From an uncultured Mycoplasma sp. (GTDB taxonomy: Bacteria > Bacillota_I > Bacilli_A > Mycoplasmatales > Metamycoplasmataceae), in the NCBI GenBank assembly GCA_947040455.1, contig CAMRBN010000001.1, positions 1-64,000 on the forward strand: a stretch of 64,000 nt of DNA, in the 5' to 3' direction. Each line of letters starts with the position of its first letter. Position 1 is the first letter of the stretch. The translations under genes and the position numbers were made by a program. The notes beneath the pieces are model-generated. The model was not told the DNA's origin. It saw nothing but the letters and a program-made list of their open reading frames with translations, and made no database searches. Below are positions 44,742 through 55,963 of the stretch, one piece after another.

Positions 44742-45572
44742 ATGAATAGAGAAAATATTACAACCCTACTTTATTTAGATGGTTTAAAAGGTATTAGAAT
44801 TCATAAAATGGGTAATGAAAATTTAAGATGTATAGAGCTAAATAGAAATAATTTAAAAGATTTGAAAATCCTGGAAAAAGGGAAAAATAATTCCGGTATT
44901 TATTTTTTATTAAATCAAGAACATAATCAAATATATATTGGTCAAGCAATAGATATACAAAACAGGTTAAAATCTCACTTAAACGATGAAGAAAAATCTT
45001 TTACTAAGGTTTACTTTTTTATTATGGATAATAATGATTTTTCAAAAACATTTATTGATTATTTGGAGTGACATTATATTAATAGAGTTATTAATCAATC
45101 TTTCTATACATTTATTAATAAAGATATGAGAAAGAAAGAACCTATAATAAGTGAATTTGATAAACCGATAGTTGAAAAAATAATTCAAGGAATAAATGTC
45201 TTTTTATTATTCTGTAATATAGATCTAAATATTTTAGAACAAAAACAAGAAGAAGAAATATTTTTCTTTAAAGAGGGTGAATTAATTTATTCAGCAGGTA
45301 TATTCATTTTATTGAAAAATTCAAAAATAAAACGTCCTGCATATCAAAACACAAAATCTGACGAATCAAGAATTGATATATGATTTGAAGAAAACGCAGA
45401 ACATTTACAAAAAATAGATGATAAAAATTGAATTTTAACAAGAGATATTTCAATTAATTCACCATCTTTTGCAGGTAGACCATGCTCCGGTAATAGTGCG
45501 CAAAATGGATGAACAGCTTGAAATAATAAAAATCAAGAGTCATTAGATTTTATTTATAGAAAAACTGATTAA
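44742..45572 (+). CDS. GIY-YIG nuclease-domain protein with DUF4357
   Basis: The 276-residue protein has SGIYFLLNQEHNQIYIGQA near residue 50, the GIY-YIG core, followed by a helical region and a C-terminal DUF4357 block (SPSFAGRPCSGNSAQNGW). This architecture is widespread in bacteria and often called a GIY-YIG family protein; it is thought to bind or cut nucleic acid. AAATGGAGG precedes the ATG. Two TGA codons split it in the ORF track. Confidence 0.85.
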
Positions 45573-45627
45573 ATTATAAACCAATCTTTTCCCAACAAAT
45601 CAAACACAACATAAAATACTTTGTACA

Positions 45628-46296
45628 TTAATCGCTTTGGATTAAAGTTTGATCTTGTTCAATTAATTCACGATTATTATCTGAAATATCTTTATACATA
45701 GTAATAGCTAAAAACATTCCAACTCCAGGAACTGTAAAGTGTAATGATATAAAGATGTAAGTTTTAAATTTATTTTGGAAAAATCATGTATTCTTACTTA
45801 AATTTGCTTCTTTGTCAAAATGTGGAGTTAAAAATATTTTAAACATTATTATTCTATTGATAATTGTTAAAACTATGAAGGGAATCATTGTTACAAAACC
45901 CAAAATCAAAACAATTACTGGAGAAGATGATAGATATTCTCAAATTGTTTCATATTCTTGCTTAGTGGTAATCGACATTATAAAATAAGTCATTACCAGA
46001 GCATAAAAAAGAACTTGAATAAGACTGGTTACAAAAGATAAGGACAAATATTTATCTTTTAACTTATTTCAAACTGGTAAATGACCATTTAGAACAAATC
46101 CTTTTTCTTTGTACTTTCAATTTAAATTACTTAATATTCAAAACAATCCTAAAAGGATAATTAATGTTATTGCATAGGAGCAAATGATTTGAATATTCAT
46201 TTGAATATTGGGAATAACTCAAATGGCTATCATAGCTCCAATATATAAAACAAATGCCGCAATTAATGAGATGATGCGCTTTTTCATTAATGTCAT
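45628..46296 (-). CDS. Four-helix membrane protein
   Basis: The ORF track shows only a shadow here; with TGA as Trp, ATG 46296 behind GGAGG opens 222 residues. Four hydrophobic segments are visible (IISLIAAFVLYIGAMIAIWV, ICSYAITLIILLGLFWI, FVTSLIQVLFYALVMTYFIM, PVIVLILGFVTMIPFIVLTI), with a further weak one near the C-terminus. No transporter motif recognised. Codon use is similar to core genes. Convergent with the GIY-YIG gene. Function unknown. Confidence 0.75.
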
Positions 46297-46381
46297 TAGA
46301 TTCCTCCATTTATATTAAACAAATTATAATTATACCTATATCTATTAGATATATGAATATTTGGTGTTAAAATTATATTAC

Positions 46382-47308
46382 ATGTATAGCGAAAATAAAA
46401 AAGCAAAAGCAACAATATATTTACAAGAAGTTTTTAAAAATGAAGAATATTTAAATGCATTGAAGCAAAATAAATTGTTACTGGAAAATGATTATTTAAA
46501 ATATGAAGATCTTAAAAATTGGAATGCATCTAAGTCTTCTTTAAATTTTTTGAATAAAGCAGATATTTTAAACAATTACAACCAAAAGGATGTGATGTTT
46601 TTTTTAAGACATATTGGAATTATAATTAGACGTAAAAATTATGATATAAATAATTGAAATACTGAATATAGTTTTTTTAAAGAAAAATTTTTAAAAGAAT
46701 TAAAGATACAAGCAAATAAGCATCAAAAACAACTTGATATTGAAAGGAATGAGTTTAATAAACAATTAGAATCACAAAAAATGAGCGATATTGGAAGTGG
46801 CATCTTTTCTCCTCAATCAGCTGAAGGAAGAAGTCTTTTTCACAGCCTTCAAGGTCCTGATTATTCTGAAAAATTCTTAAAAATAAATAATGAATTAAAT
46901 TATGTATTAAAACAAGGAGTTTCTTTTATATATTTAAAATTAGAGGAAATTTGCTTTATCGCTTATTCTTTAACAAACACAAGAGGCGAAAAAGAAAGAT
47001 TATATTTAAAGCAAAAATTTGATTCTTTTAAAAAAATAAAGGAATTCAAAGAGAACATAACCGAAAAAGATGACTCCATTGTAGATAAAATACTAAAATT
47101 TGCAAATCATTATAAGCATCAAACAGAAATAGGAACTTTAGATCAAAAAAGTATAGATGAGTTTTTTTCTTTGTTAGACTATTTATTTAATTTGTTGTCT
47201 GGATTATTTGCTGAATTAACATCTTTTTATAAAAGAGCAATTGATATTTATGAAGAGTATGATGATTGTACAAACCCACTGGGATTAACTGGTTTTGAAA
47301 TGGATTAA
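46382..47308 (+). CDS. Helical protein of unknown function (308 residues)
   Basis: One TGA Trp joins ORF-track pieces 46361-46657 and 46781-47308; ATG 46382 is the likely start. It has a coiled-coil middle (ERNEFNKQLESQKM) and a helical C-terminal domain with KFANHYKHQ, which might be a divergent HEPN-like helix pair but lacks a clear Arg of RxxxxH. No membrane segment. It precedes the AbiH gene by 160 bases. Confidence 0.6.
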
Positions 47309-47470
47309 GTTGATTTTGTGGCAATTTTCTATTAAAAAAATATCCTAATTTTGACCTAAATAATTATAACTAGGAATGGTAGATTATAAACTGAGCAACA
47401 ATAGTTGATTTATTGGATATTTAGCAAATTAATTTTCATATAAATACATAATTCATATATTATTTTTTAT

Positions 47471-48274
47471 ATGAAAAAAATAATGTTTATTGGTAATGGA
47501 TTTGATATTCTTCACGGAATAAATATTACATTCCATCATTTTGTTAACTCTAAAACTTTCCAAGATGGTATTAATAGTTATAAAAAATATTTTATTGATG
47601 ATGAGTATACAAAATTTTCAAAAGAAACAGAATTATGAAGTAGATTTGAAGATTATTGCAAGTATATTGTTGAAAATAAAAATATTCAAGGTTTTTCTTT
47701 TATAAAAAAAATATGCTTACTGTTTCAAAAATGATTTGAAATTCAAGATCTTAAGAAAGTTATAATAAACAAAGAACTTAAAAAATTTATAAAATTAAAC
47801 AAAATAGAAATAATTGTTTCTTTCAATTATACAAATACAACAAATATTTATGGATTTGATAATTTTTATTTTGAACCTAATTCTGCTCGTAATGATTATG
47901 CCAATATAAATTCTTGAAAAGATAAAACCGTTATGTTGCATGCTTACAAATCAAAAGAAATACAAATGGTTCTAGGTCATGATAAAAATAAGTTAATAAA
48001 TAAAAATAAAATTACTAAAAATTGAGGAATCGATAGAAAGTTTGACCCCAAAAAACAAGTATTGCAAACTATTTTAAAATCAAATGAAATTTCTGAAATA
48101 ATATTTTTGGGTTTTTCATTTGGTGATTCTGATGAAGAGATAGTTAATTTTGCAAAAAAAATTATCAACAAACAAAGAGTAGTAACTATTTTTTATCACA
48201 ATAAAATTAATCAATCAATTAGAAAACACTTTAAAGAGATTGAATTCTGCAAAATAAAAAAAACTATTTTTTAG
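47471..48274 (+). CDS. abiH: AbiH-family protein
   Basis: The 267-residue product starts with FIGNGFDILHGINITFHHF, the signature of AbiH (abortive infection, PF14253-like), followed by SFNYTNTTNIYG, LGHDKNK and IIFLGFSFGDSD, which also recall the SIR2-like fold. AbiH blocks phage growth in lactococci; the mechanism is unknown. ATG 47471 lacks a strong ribosome site. The 3' end overlaps the convergent gene by 11 bases. A decayed paralogue lies at 51244. Confidence 0.85.
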
Positions 48275-48791
48275 GTTTTTGATTATTTCAAGTATCTGCT
48301 CCAATTTCCAATGTTGTTTTTGGATCGATATTTCAGATATTACTTAAATCTTCTAATAATATTTCTAGATTCTTTTTACTTGGATAATCTAAATATTTTA
48401 TATGATCATCATTTCCTATTAATTGCAAACAAACTTCTTTAATATAAGAATAAATCATTCCATATATTTTTAAATAATTTTTAGATTCAATGTTTGAAGA
48501 TGGCTTATTATATTTTTTTATTATTAATAATTTATCAACATCAACAATTATTAATTTTGAAATATGATATTCAATAGTCTTTTTGAAACTTAGAAATCAT
48601 GAATTAAAATAAAGTTCTTCCGACCAAGCACTTACACATCATATTTGTTTAGATAGAGTTTCGCTTTGATCACTTTTTTTTATAAGATGCTTTTCATAAC
48701 AATATTTCGCTATTTCTGACAAATCAATAACTAAAATATTCTTATTATAATCTTTATATAACTTAGCATATATTTTGTTCTCTGACTCCAT
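48264..48791 (-). CDS. Unknown protein (175 residues)
   Basis: Missed by the ORF track because of several TGA codons. ATG 48791 opens a frame to TAG 48264 with a coherent composition (KNILVIDLSEIAKYCYEKH, IEYHISKLIIVDVDKLLII). No known domain. It overlaps the end of abiH by 11 bases on the other strand. An AbiH regulator is conceivable but unsupported. Confidence 0.55.
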
Positions 48792-48857
48792 CAATAACTT
48801 TCCTAAAATTCAATATCAAATGAATTATAACATCACACAAATTTAATAAATGTATAT

Positions 48858-50864
48858 TTATATTTTTTCTATTATATTTTGAAAATCTTTATACTCATCT
48901 TCATCATAATCTTTTATACAATGTTTTGAACATTTTTTAAAAGATTTTTCTTCACAATTTATATTTTCCTTTTTGTTACAATGTTTTGAACATTTTCCAC
49001 AATTTTGCATATAATCTTTAATTAATTTTATAACTCTTTTGAATTTTTCTTCTATTTCAATTAATTTTAAATCGCTATTAAATATTGTTTGATGTTGGTA
49101 ATTATTATTTATTAAAAAATATCATAAATTATAATTTGAATAATATTCCACTATAGATTTCTTTATTTTTTCAACTTCTATATTATTATTTAATAAACTA
49201 GGTTCTTTTATTAAATCATCTATATTTTCGTTAAAAAAATAATTGAATTTATAAAAAGAAATAAAGGAATCTATGAATGGTTTAACAACACACTCTTCTT
49301 CGAGTGTTTTCAATGATTTTATAATTTTATTATCAAAAAGTCATGTATTTTTAAAATATTCTTCATCAGATAAAAAAGAATTTTTAATATCTTTAATGTT
49401 ACTATTTTTTTTATACCTTTCCTCAAAATAAATAATTTTTTCAACCCCAACATTAAATAAGGACTTTAAGCATTCATCACATGAATATAAATTAGAATAA
49501 ACAATTGTGTTTTTGTGTATTTTAGCATTATTTTTAATAATTGATAAAATTGCATTGGTTTCTGCATGAACCATATATTCCTCTTTTTTTCCCTTATCAT
49601 GAAAATGACTTAATGTATTTGGGAATCCATTGTATCCAGTGGAATATAAAATATATTGCTTGAATTCCCCAAATATAATCTCCTTTACAAAAGAACATCC
49701 AACTTTAGATGAACCATCAAAACTTCTAAAACTAACAATGTAACTAATTGCCATAAATATTGTATTTACTCAAGTTTCAGAATTTATTGAATCTTTACAA
49801 TTTTTAACCTTATATTGAACTTCAGCAATAAAATTCGTGAATGTTAGTAGTTCCTGTCTTTGTATCTCATCATTTTTATAGTAATAACCAAAATCAATAA
49901 TTGATTTTAAAAAGTTATTTTTATTAGTGTTATTATTAATTAACATTTTTTTATATTTTATGCCCGATTCAAGCAACATCCCTATTACCTCTTTTGAGTT
50001 ATCATCATATGAAAAATCCTCATCCTTTGACTTTGTTTCACCTGAAACATCTCCTTTATTCAATGTTGTTTCACTATAATCAATTTCCAAGTAAATTATT
50101 TCATTGATTTCGGCTTGAATAGCAAAATATACATCCTTTGGAGTTAGCAGTGATGTGGTATAAATTGTAGCCCCTTTCGTACTAGCTTGAACATTCGCAG
50201 AATTATTAATAGCATTAACAACAGAGTTTATAATTGTGTATTTTTTTTCATAAGTTGTATTTTCTCCGCATTTTTTAGTTTTTAAATTGATAAGTTCTGT
50301 TAAATTTGAATTAATCGGAAGTGCGGTGTCATACCCACTTGATATTATTCTTTTATTCAAAACAATAATTGATGCATGCTTAGATAGTAAATCAACAACA
50401 TGCAAAAGAGCTTCTATCAATGGATTATCATCCTGAATTTCTAACTTGTTATAAAAATATTTATCCTCTTTAATAACCCTTCATACAAAAAGTTCTCTCA
50501 TTGTATCAACAGATCAATTCCTCTTTCAATTTCAAGATCTTGGCTCTCAAACTTTTGATTTTTCAGCTAACTTCTTCTCTTTTGATTTTTCAATTATAAA
50601 AAGAGTTTTATTAAATTCAATAAAATTTATTATTTTCTCTATTTTTGGCGATAATTTGTTATCACCAAACTCTTTTTGATCTTTAATATTTTCTTGTTTA
50701 TCTTTTTCAATTTTTATTTTTAATAAAATTTCATTAAAAATTTCTTCTATTTCTTTTCCTGAAGGTTGATTAATATATGTTAAAAATTTTAACATATATG
50801 TAATGGACATAAAATAATTATCTAAATTATCTAATCCATCTGAATTCTTTTTTTCTTTATTCAT
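48858..50864 (-). CDS. Double-domain cytidine/deoxycytidylate deaminase with Cys-rich tail
   Basis: Four ORF-track pieces join without any TAA or TAG into 668 residues from ATG 50864 (AAAGGAT upstream). Residues about 140-240 form a degenerate deaminase domain: SKHASIIVLNKRIISSGYDT and KGATIYTT..LTPKDVYFA have the right layout, but HAE and PCxxC are lost. Residues 370-480 form an intact domain with HAETNAI and SCDECLKSLFN. The tail has clustered Cys/His (CGKCSKHC, KKCSKHC), a likely zinc site. The layout recalls phage-defence dCTP/dCMP deaminases such as AvcD, but no P-loop is present. Substrate unknown. Confidence 0.8.
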
Positions 50865-51243
50865 AAAATATCCTTTAATTTTAATAACTTTTTTTAATAT
50901 ATGTGGTGTCAAAAAAACTTTTCTTCAAAGTCTTTCTCTGAAAATTTTAAAATTAAATAAAAGCATAGATATATTTTAAAAATAACACATAAACCAAAAC
51001 AATGATATTTAATCAATATTTTAATTAATAACATTTTACATTAAATTTATTCATTTAAAAAAATATTTAAATGTGTTAACTAATGATTTATACACTCCTT
51101 AGTAAAATACATCGCTTCAAACAAGTATTTTATTTAAATACGAAAAAATATAACCTACAAATGTTTAAAAAACTTAATCTTGAAAAGTTGTTAAGAGTAT
51201 GAATCACAGTATGAAAATACATAATTAATATATTATTTTTAAT
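50865..51243. other. Intergenic stretch without a gene
   Basis: AT-rich; I see no coding sequence except the decayed leader of the AbiH remnant towards its end. Confidence 0.4.
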
Positions 51244-51438
51244 ATTAAAAAAGTAATATTTATTGGTAACAAATTCAATATTATTCATGGAATAAATATT
51301 ACATTTCATGATTTTGTTAACTATAAAACTATTAAAAATGGAATCAAACATAATATCAAGGATCTACATTGCTTAAGAAAGGTAAGTTATATGCAGCTAT
51401 TGAGAAATGTAAAAAAAATTGAAGATTGAACTAAATAA
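51244..51438 (+). pseudogene. Decayed AbiH N-terminal copy
   Basis: FIGNKFNIIHGINITFHDF parallels the start of the intact AbiH at 47471, and the DNA before it also matches. The ATG has become ATT, GNGFD is now GNKFN, and the frame ends after 64 codons with unrelated sequence. It shows duplication followed by loss. Nothing else is seen up to 51585. Confidence 0.8.
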
Positions 51439-51585
51439 TTTAATGTCCCAAAAATTGAAGTCAACATTATTTAAAAGAAAAGCAATAGTAGTTGATATGA
51501 TTAATTCTATATATATTCATCCTATTTATCCACAATATCTCAACATTACTAAAACATACTATAATTAAGCATTTGATTAATGAAT

Positions 51586-52515
51586 CTAAAAATTATTTAA
51601 TAAAATATTCATTTTTTCTCCAAGAGTTTTATAAAACAAAATTAATTTTTTTATGTCAATCTTTTCATAACATTCTTTTTTGAGGATTAATGCTAAAATT
51701 TCTGTATTATTATTGTTAAAAAAATCGGTTTGAAAGACATTTATTTTGTTCAAGGGAGTATTGAAATTATTTTCCTCATACATAGAAATTGTTTTAAAAT
51801 GTTTGTTTATAATTAGTAAGCTATCATTGTCTTGACATATCAACTCTTTATCAAAAATCATAAAAACATCATATACATGTCTAAACAAACGATTGATATC
51901 ATAATTTTCTATGATCTGTGATTCATCATTGATTACATTAACTTTAGTGATGAATTTTTTATGGAATACCAATAGTTTTTCTGCAACAATAAAATTGATA
52001 TCAACAACAGGAATATACGAACTAGGAGATTCTGTTTTTCTAGAATGTTTTTCTATTATGTTAAAAATTGGTTTTTTATTAATGTGTGTTTTTTCTAATG
52101 GTGTTTTCATAGCTTTGACATCTAGAATAAATTCAATATCTTTATATTGAAATTTACAATTGATAAATGATCTTTTCTCTAACCAAAACTTATCTCTTTT
52201 CATAATAACAATTAATTTTTTTTCTTCCATTTCATCAATTAACAAAGATATTTCTTGAATGATTTTTTTTCCTTGATCCAAACTCAAACCAAATATAGTT
52301 ATATCAATATCTTCAGAAAGTCTGTTTGTGGTTGTATAGCATTTAGACAAGGACGTTCCTCCACACAAAAAATAATTATCTTGTCAAGATTTATTATCAA
52401 AAATATTAACAATATATTCCATAATTTCAGAAAGATAAATATCTTTATATATAAGTTCTACGCTTAAAGAAGGAAATTTTAAAAGTAAATTAGATATTGC
52501 ATTTTTATTATGCAT
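51586..52515 (-). CDS. abiEii: AbiEii nucleotidyltransferase toxin
   Basis: A TGA Trp (KSWQDN) hides the true N-terminus; ATG 52515 gives 309 residues. CGGTSLSK followed by RLSEDIDITIFG is the conserved nucleotidyltransferase core of AbiEii (PF08843), a toxin that transfers nucleotides to cellular RNA in the type IV AbiE systems. The ATG overlaps the stop of abiEi (ATGCATAA), so the toxin is translationally coupled behind its antitoxin. Confidence 0.9.
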
Positions 52516-53239
52516 TTAATTGCATTTCTTTATTCAATTTTTTCACAAAATCTGAAACACTTACAAAATTAAAGTCCTTTTTATTTTTCTTGCTATATTT
52601 TAATAAATTTTCGAATACTACATTTTTTTGTTCTTGAAGATTATTTAAATATGTTTTCAAAAAAGCATAAGAATTTTTAATGTATTCTTTTTTACTACTT
52701 TTTTTAATATTATAAAATTTAGCCAGTGAATAAAGGTCAACAAAATCATTTTCTTGATGCGGAATTTTGATTTTTTTATATTGGCGAAATTTCTTAAAGA
52801 AAATTTCCTTTTCTTCTAAAGTCAATGCTTCATTAATCAAGTACTCAGGCACAAAAATGTTTGTGGGCAAAATCACCGCTTCGGTATTAAGTAATTTATT
52901 TTCTGTAATAATATCTTTAATCAATAAATGCGAAAGTTCTTGCTCCAAGCTAATTTTAAAATCAATTATTTTATAAGAAAATGAATATAACCCTTTTTGT
53001 ATTCGTAATAATTCATGATTTAACACAAGTTTGGATAAAGCATTGTTTAAATGTTGATTAAAATATTTATCAGTTGTTATTTCTAATGATATCTTTTTAT
53101 CGTTAACACTCAATGCTTCAAAAAGATTTAAAACATTTTCTTTATTAAAGGGAAGATCATGAAAAATCTTTTTATGAGAAATGATTATGTCATAAACTAA
53201 TTGTTCTTTTTGTTTGTAAACTTCTATATTTGTAGACAT
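52508..53239 (-). CDS. abiEi: AbiEi-type antitoxin
   Basis: The 243-residue product precedes abiEii with an 8-base overlap, the standard AbiE arrangement. Its N-terminal 90 residues look like a winged helix (ALSKLVLNHELLRIQKGLYS), which in AbiEi binds the promoter for autoregulation; a helical C-terminal domain follows. A long palindrome lies 60 bases upstream. Call rests on gene order, fold pattern and partner. Confidence 0.8.
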   Translation of the reverse strand: MSTNIEVYKQKEQLVYDIIISHKKIFHDLPFNKENVLNLFEALSVNDKKISLEITTDKYFNQHLNNALSKLVLNHELLRIQKGLYSFSYKIIDFKISLEQELSHLLIKDIITENKLLNTEAVILPTNIFVPEYLINEALTLEEKEIFFKKFRQYKKIKIPHQENDFVDLYSLAKFYNIKKSSKKEYIKNSYAFLKTYLNNLQEQKNVVFENLLKYSKKNKKDFNFVSVSDFVKKLNKEMQLNA

Positions 53240-53298
53240 TATTCCTCTTGTTGTATTTATTTATAAAAATAATTATATCATTTTCTTTAAAAATGTGG

Positions 53299-53339
53299 TA
53301 TATTAATATTGATAATAAATTATTATCAATATTAATATA
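53299..53339. promoter_or_regulatory. Long palindrome upstream of abiE, probable operator
   Basis: Two perfect 20-base arms (ATATTAATATTGATAATAA and its complement, plus one outer pair) flank a single A at 53319. AbiEi proteins repress their own operon by binding inverted repeats, so this is the expected place for such a site. It could instead form a terminator-like hairpin, but no T run follows. Confidence 0.75.
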
Positions 53340-53597
53340 TGCTCTAAAAAATATTAAGTTTGATAAAATTACTGTTATTATGTGTCATTTATTTTTAAAA
53401 ATAGTGTGAATTAATAATAAAGTTTTTAATTAAAAAAATGAAAACTAACTAACCAAACTTATTTAAAATTTATTATGATACATATTTTATTTACATTAGA
53501 TATGAATAAAATACTTTGAATTGAGTATTTCAAAGATTTAAATATAAAATAAAATGATAAATAATATCATTCTTAATATTATAATAAAGAGATAATT
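53340..53597. other. Divergent intergenic region
   Basis: AT-rich with TATAAT-like boxes; the ribosome site AAAGAGATAATT precedes the Panacea-like gene. No gene seen. Confidence 0.4.
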
Positions 53598-54158
53598 ATG
53601 AATGAAAAAGAATATAGAAAAATAGTAGATAATCCAAAAGTTTTTATATTATTACTTTTATTTTTTCTAGACAAAAATAAAATAGAAGGAATAACGAAAT
53701 TGCAAAAAATTTATTTTATTTTTTTAAAAGAATTCAGAAAAAAATCAGAAATAATTCAAGAAGAAAAATTTTATTCATATAATTTTGGACCTTATTCAAA
53801 AGAACTCCAAATAGCTTTAACTACTTTAATAGAATTTGGAAAAATAAACAAGAAAATGAAGAAAGAAAATGAAGAAAGAAAAAGTGATCATAAATTTATT
53901 GATCCAGATTTAATAGGACCATTTATAAAAGATGATTTTTATATAGATGAAAAGCAAAAGATAGACATTAAAAATATGATCTCAAATATAGAAAGTAAAT
54001 ATTCATTTTTCAAGCAAGATAAAGAAAATATGAAAATTTTTTTTAATGATTGAAACAAAAAAAAATTGGCGGAAATATTGAAATATGTATATACTAATTA
54101 TGAAGATTTTACAGGAAAATCTATTATAAAAGATGATGTGATGAAATATGAAAAATAA
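53598..54158 (+). CDS. Panacea/DUF4065 (SocA)-like protein
   Basis: The 186-residue protein has GITKLQKIYFIFLKEF and EEKFYSYNFGPYSKEL, which resemble the LtKLqKL..Y and F..w.yGP blocks of the DUF4065/Panacea domain. Panacea domains are versatile antitoxins or adaptors, and occur as regulators in phage and defence loci. First gene of an operon whose next ATG lies 11 bases inside this gene's end. The ORF track stops at TGA (NDWNKKK); TAA is at 54156. Confidence 0.6.
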
Positions 54159-54618
54159 AATTACTGAAATTCAACTTGTTAAAAAATTTACCAAAAATAT
54201 GAAAAAGAAAAATATTATTCATATTTTTAAAAGTGAAATAAAAATACTGCCCAATATAATAGATTATTCATATTTAGATATAAATGACAAAAACCTTATA
54301 GGAGTAGAATTTAAATTATATAATTGAAAAAAAGCAATAGAACAAGCTTTCTTAATAAATGATTACTTTAATCTTACATATATTTGTATTTTGAAACCAG
54401 CAAAAAATTCTACAATGATAAAAATTTTAGAAATGGCTATATTCAGAAATATAGGCATAATTACTTTTGACTTAAATAAAAATGAATTTATATTTGAAAC
54501 AATTCCTAAAAAAAATAATAGAATTATAAATATTAACGTTTCTAAAAATAGAACTTTACATCAAAAATTATATTATAGATATAATAGAGAAATGGAATTA
54601 GTTAAAAATGAAAGATAA
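54148..54618 (+). CDS. PD-(D/E)XK-like nuclease candidate
   Basis: ATG 54148 overlaps the previous gene by 11 bases and gives 156 residues. SEIKILPNIIDYSYLDI followed by LIGVEFKLYNWKKAIEQA places an acidic residue before an ExK motif with a helix after it, the layout of PD-(D/E)XK nucleases and many restriction-like proteins. The length is that of a single domain. The next gene again starts 11 bases inside its end. Fold call is from motif only. Confidence 0.6.
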
Positions 54619-55960
54619 TTTTAAAAAAAACTTATTTTTAAAATTCGGATCTAACAAAGATTTAAAAATTTTATCAAACATATTAAGTAATTACTCTTTA
54701 TTTTTTAATGCAAAATCAATTAAAAATAAAGCCAAAACTTTGTCTTCATTTGCCAAACATGATTTTGTAGTTGATGTTAACTTGTATGAATTTCTTGGTT
54801 CAGAAAGTTATTTGGAAGATATAAGTAAAAGTAGCAAAGAAATTGTCAAAGAAATAATTAATTACGATATCTCAAAATCATTCTTAGAGAAATTAACATA
54901 TTTATTAAACAATTGTGAAGAAATATTCAACTCTGCCAAAAATTACCAAGAAAAAGCTATGATTTTAAATAAGGATGATGCTGATATTAATGAACTAATA
55001 GGTATGCCATCAAAATTTTTTCCTAAAAAAATAATAATCCCTTATTTCTATATTGCCAAAACTAAAAATAGTGTTTTTTTGGAAAACTTAGAACAAATAA
55101 TACAATTAAATATTTCCATGATTGACGAATCTTTAAAATGAAAAAATGATGATTTTATAGCTATAATTTGCCTAAACAAAAATATTATTAAAGATGCCGA
55201 AATGACAAAAAAAATTATTGATGCATATAGTAAATACAATAGTATTCAATTTATTTTTTGAATAGATAATTTTTCATTTAAAGATGATGATGCACAATTA
55301 TTTCTTTCTAATTTTTTAGATATAATTAATGGTGTTGGTAATAAAAACATATTAATGCACGGAGATTATTGTATGTCTCTTTTGAACAATAAAATGATTT
55401 CTTCCAACATAAGTAATGTAATAACTAATTTAGGATATGGAGAAAAAAGGCCTGTTTTTGGAAAGGGCAGAACTCCTGAACCTTATTTTTACTTACCCAC
55501 CTCGCATTCAAGAGTTAAATATGGACAATTAAGAAAGATATATCAAATTTATGATGTTTTGAATCCTTCGCAAGAAAAAATTATTATTAGCAAGTATAAG
55601 AAAAGTATATGTTCCTGCTTGCATTGTGAGAAAATGATTCCTAAAATAAACGAAATAAATATAAATGAATTCATTACATTAATGACTACAACAAAAAATG
55701 AAAGAAATCCAAAATCTAATGAAAGATATGAATTTTTTTCAAAATTAATTAATCTTCATTACATCAATACAAAGCAAAAGGAATTTGAAGATATTAGTCA
55801 ATTTGATAAAAATGATTATATTTCTAACTTAGAAAAATATTTAAAAGCCATAAGGCTTGAAAATTATATTTCAGATGAAATGATTAATAATGAAAACCAA
55901 CCATTAGAATATAAGAAAATAAACGGTTTTACTGAAATGATTAAGGAATTATTAAATTAA
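54608..55960 (+). CDS. Unknown protein of the four-gene operon (450 residues)
   Basis: One TGA Trp joins 54608-55141 and 55355-55960. The middle alternates strands and helices like a barrel (FIAIICLNKNII, IQFIFWIDNFSF, NILMHGDYCMSLL), then comes FGKGRTPEPYFYLPTSHSR and a Cys cluster (CSCLHCEKM) that could bind metal. The pattern hints at a TIM-barrel or TGT-like enzyme, but I cannot name a family. It overlaps the nuclease-like gene by 11 bases and ends 3 bases before the SIR2-like gene, so all are translated together. Confidence 0.65.
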
Positions 55961-55963
55961 ATA

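Noticed and set aside
46127-46309. 60-codon minus-strand ORF
   Set aside because: Another frame over the same bases gives a 222-residue membrane protein with a GGAGG site; this one is a shadow.
51130-51351. 73-codon minus-strand ORF
   Set aside because: Covers the AbiH remnant on the opposite strand and shows no domain or ribosome site.
53299-53339. Phage attachment or resolution site
   Set aside because: No integrase or resolvase gene is present and the position upstream of abiEi fits an operator.
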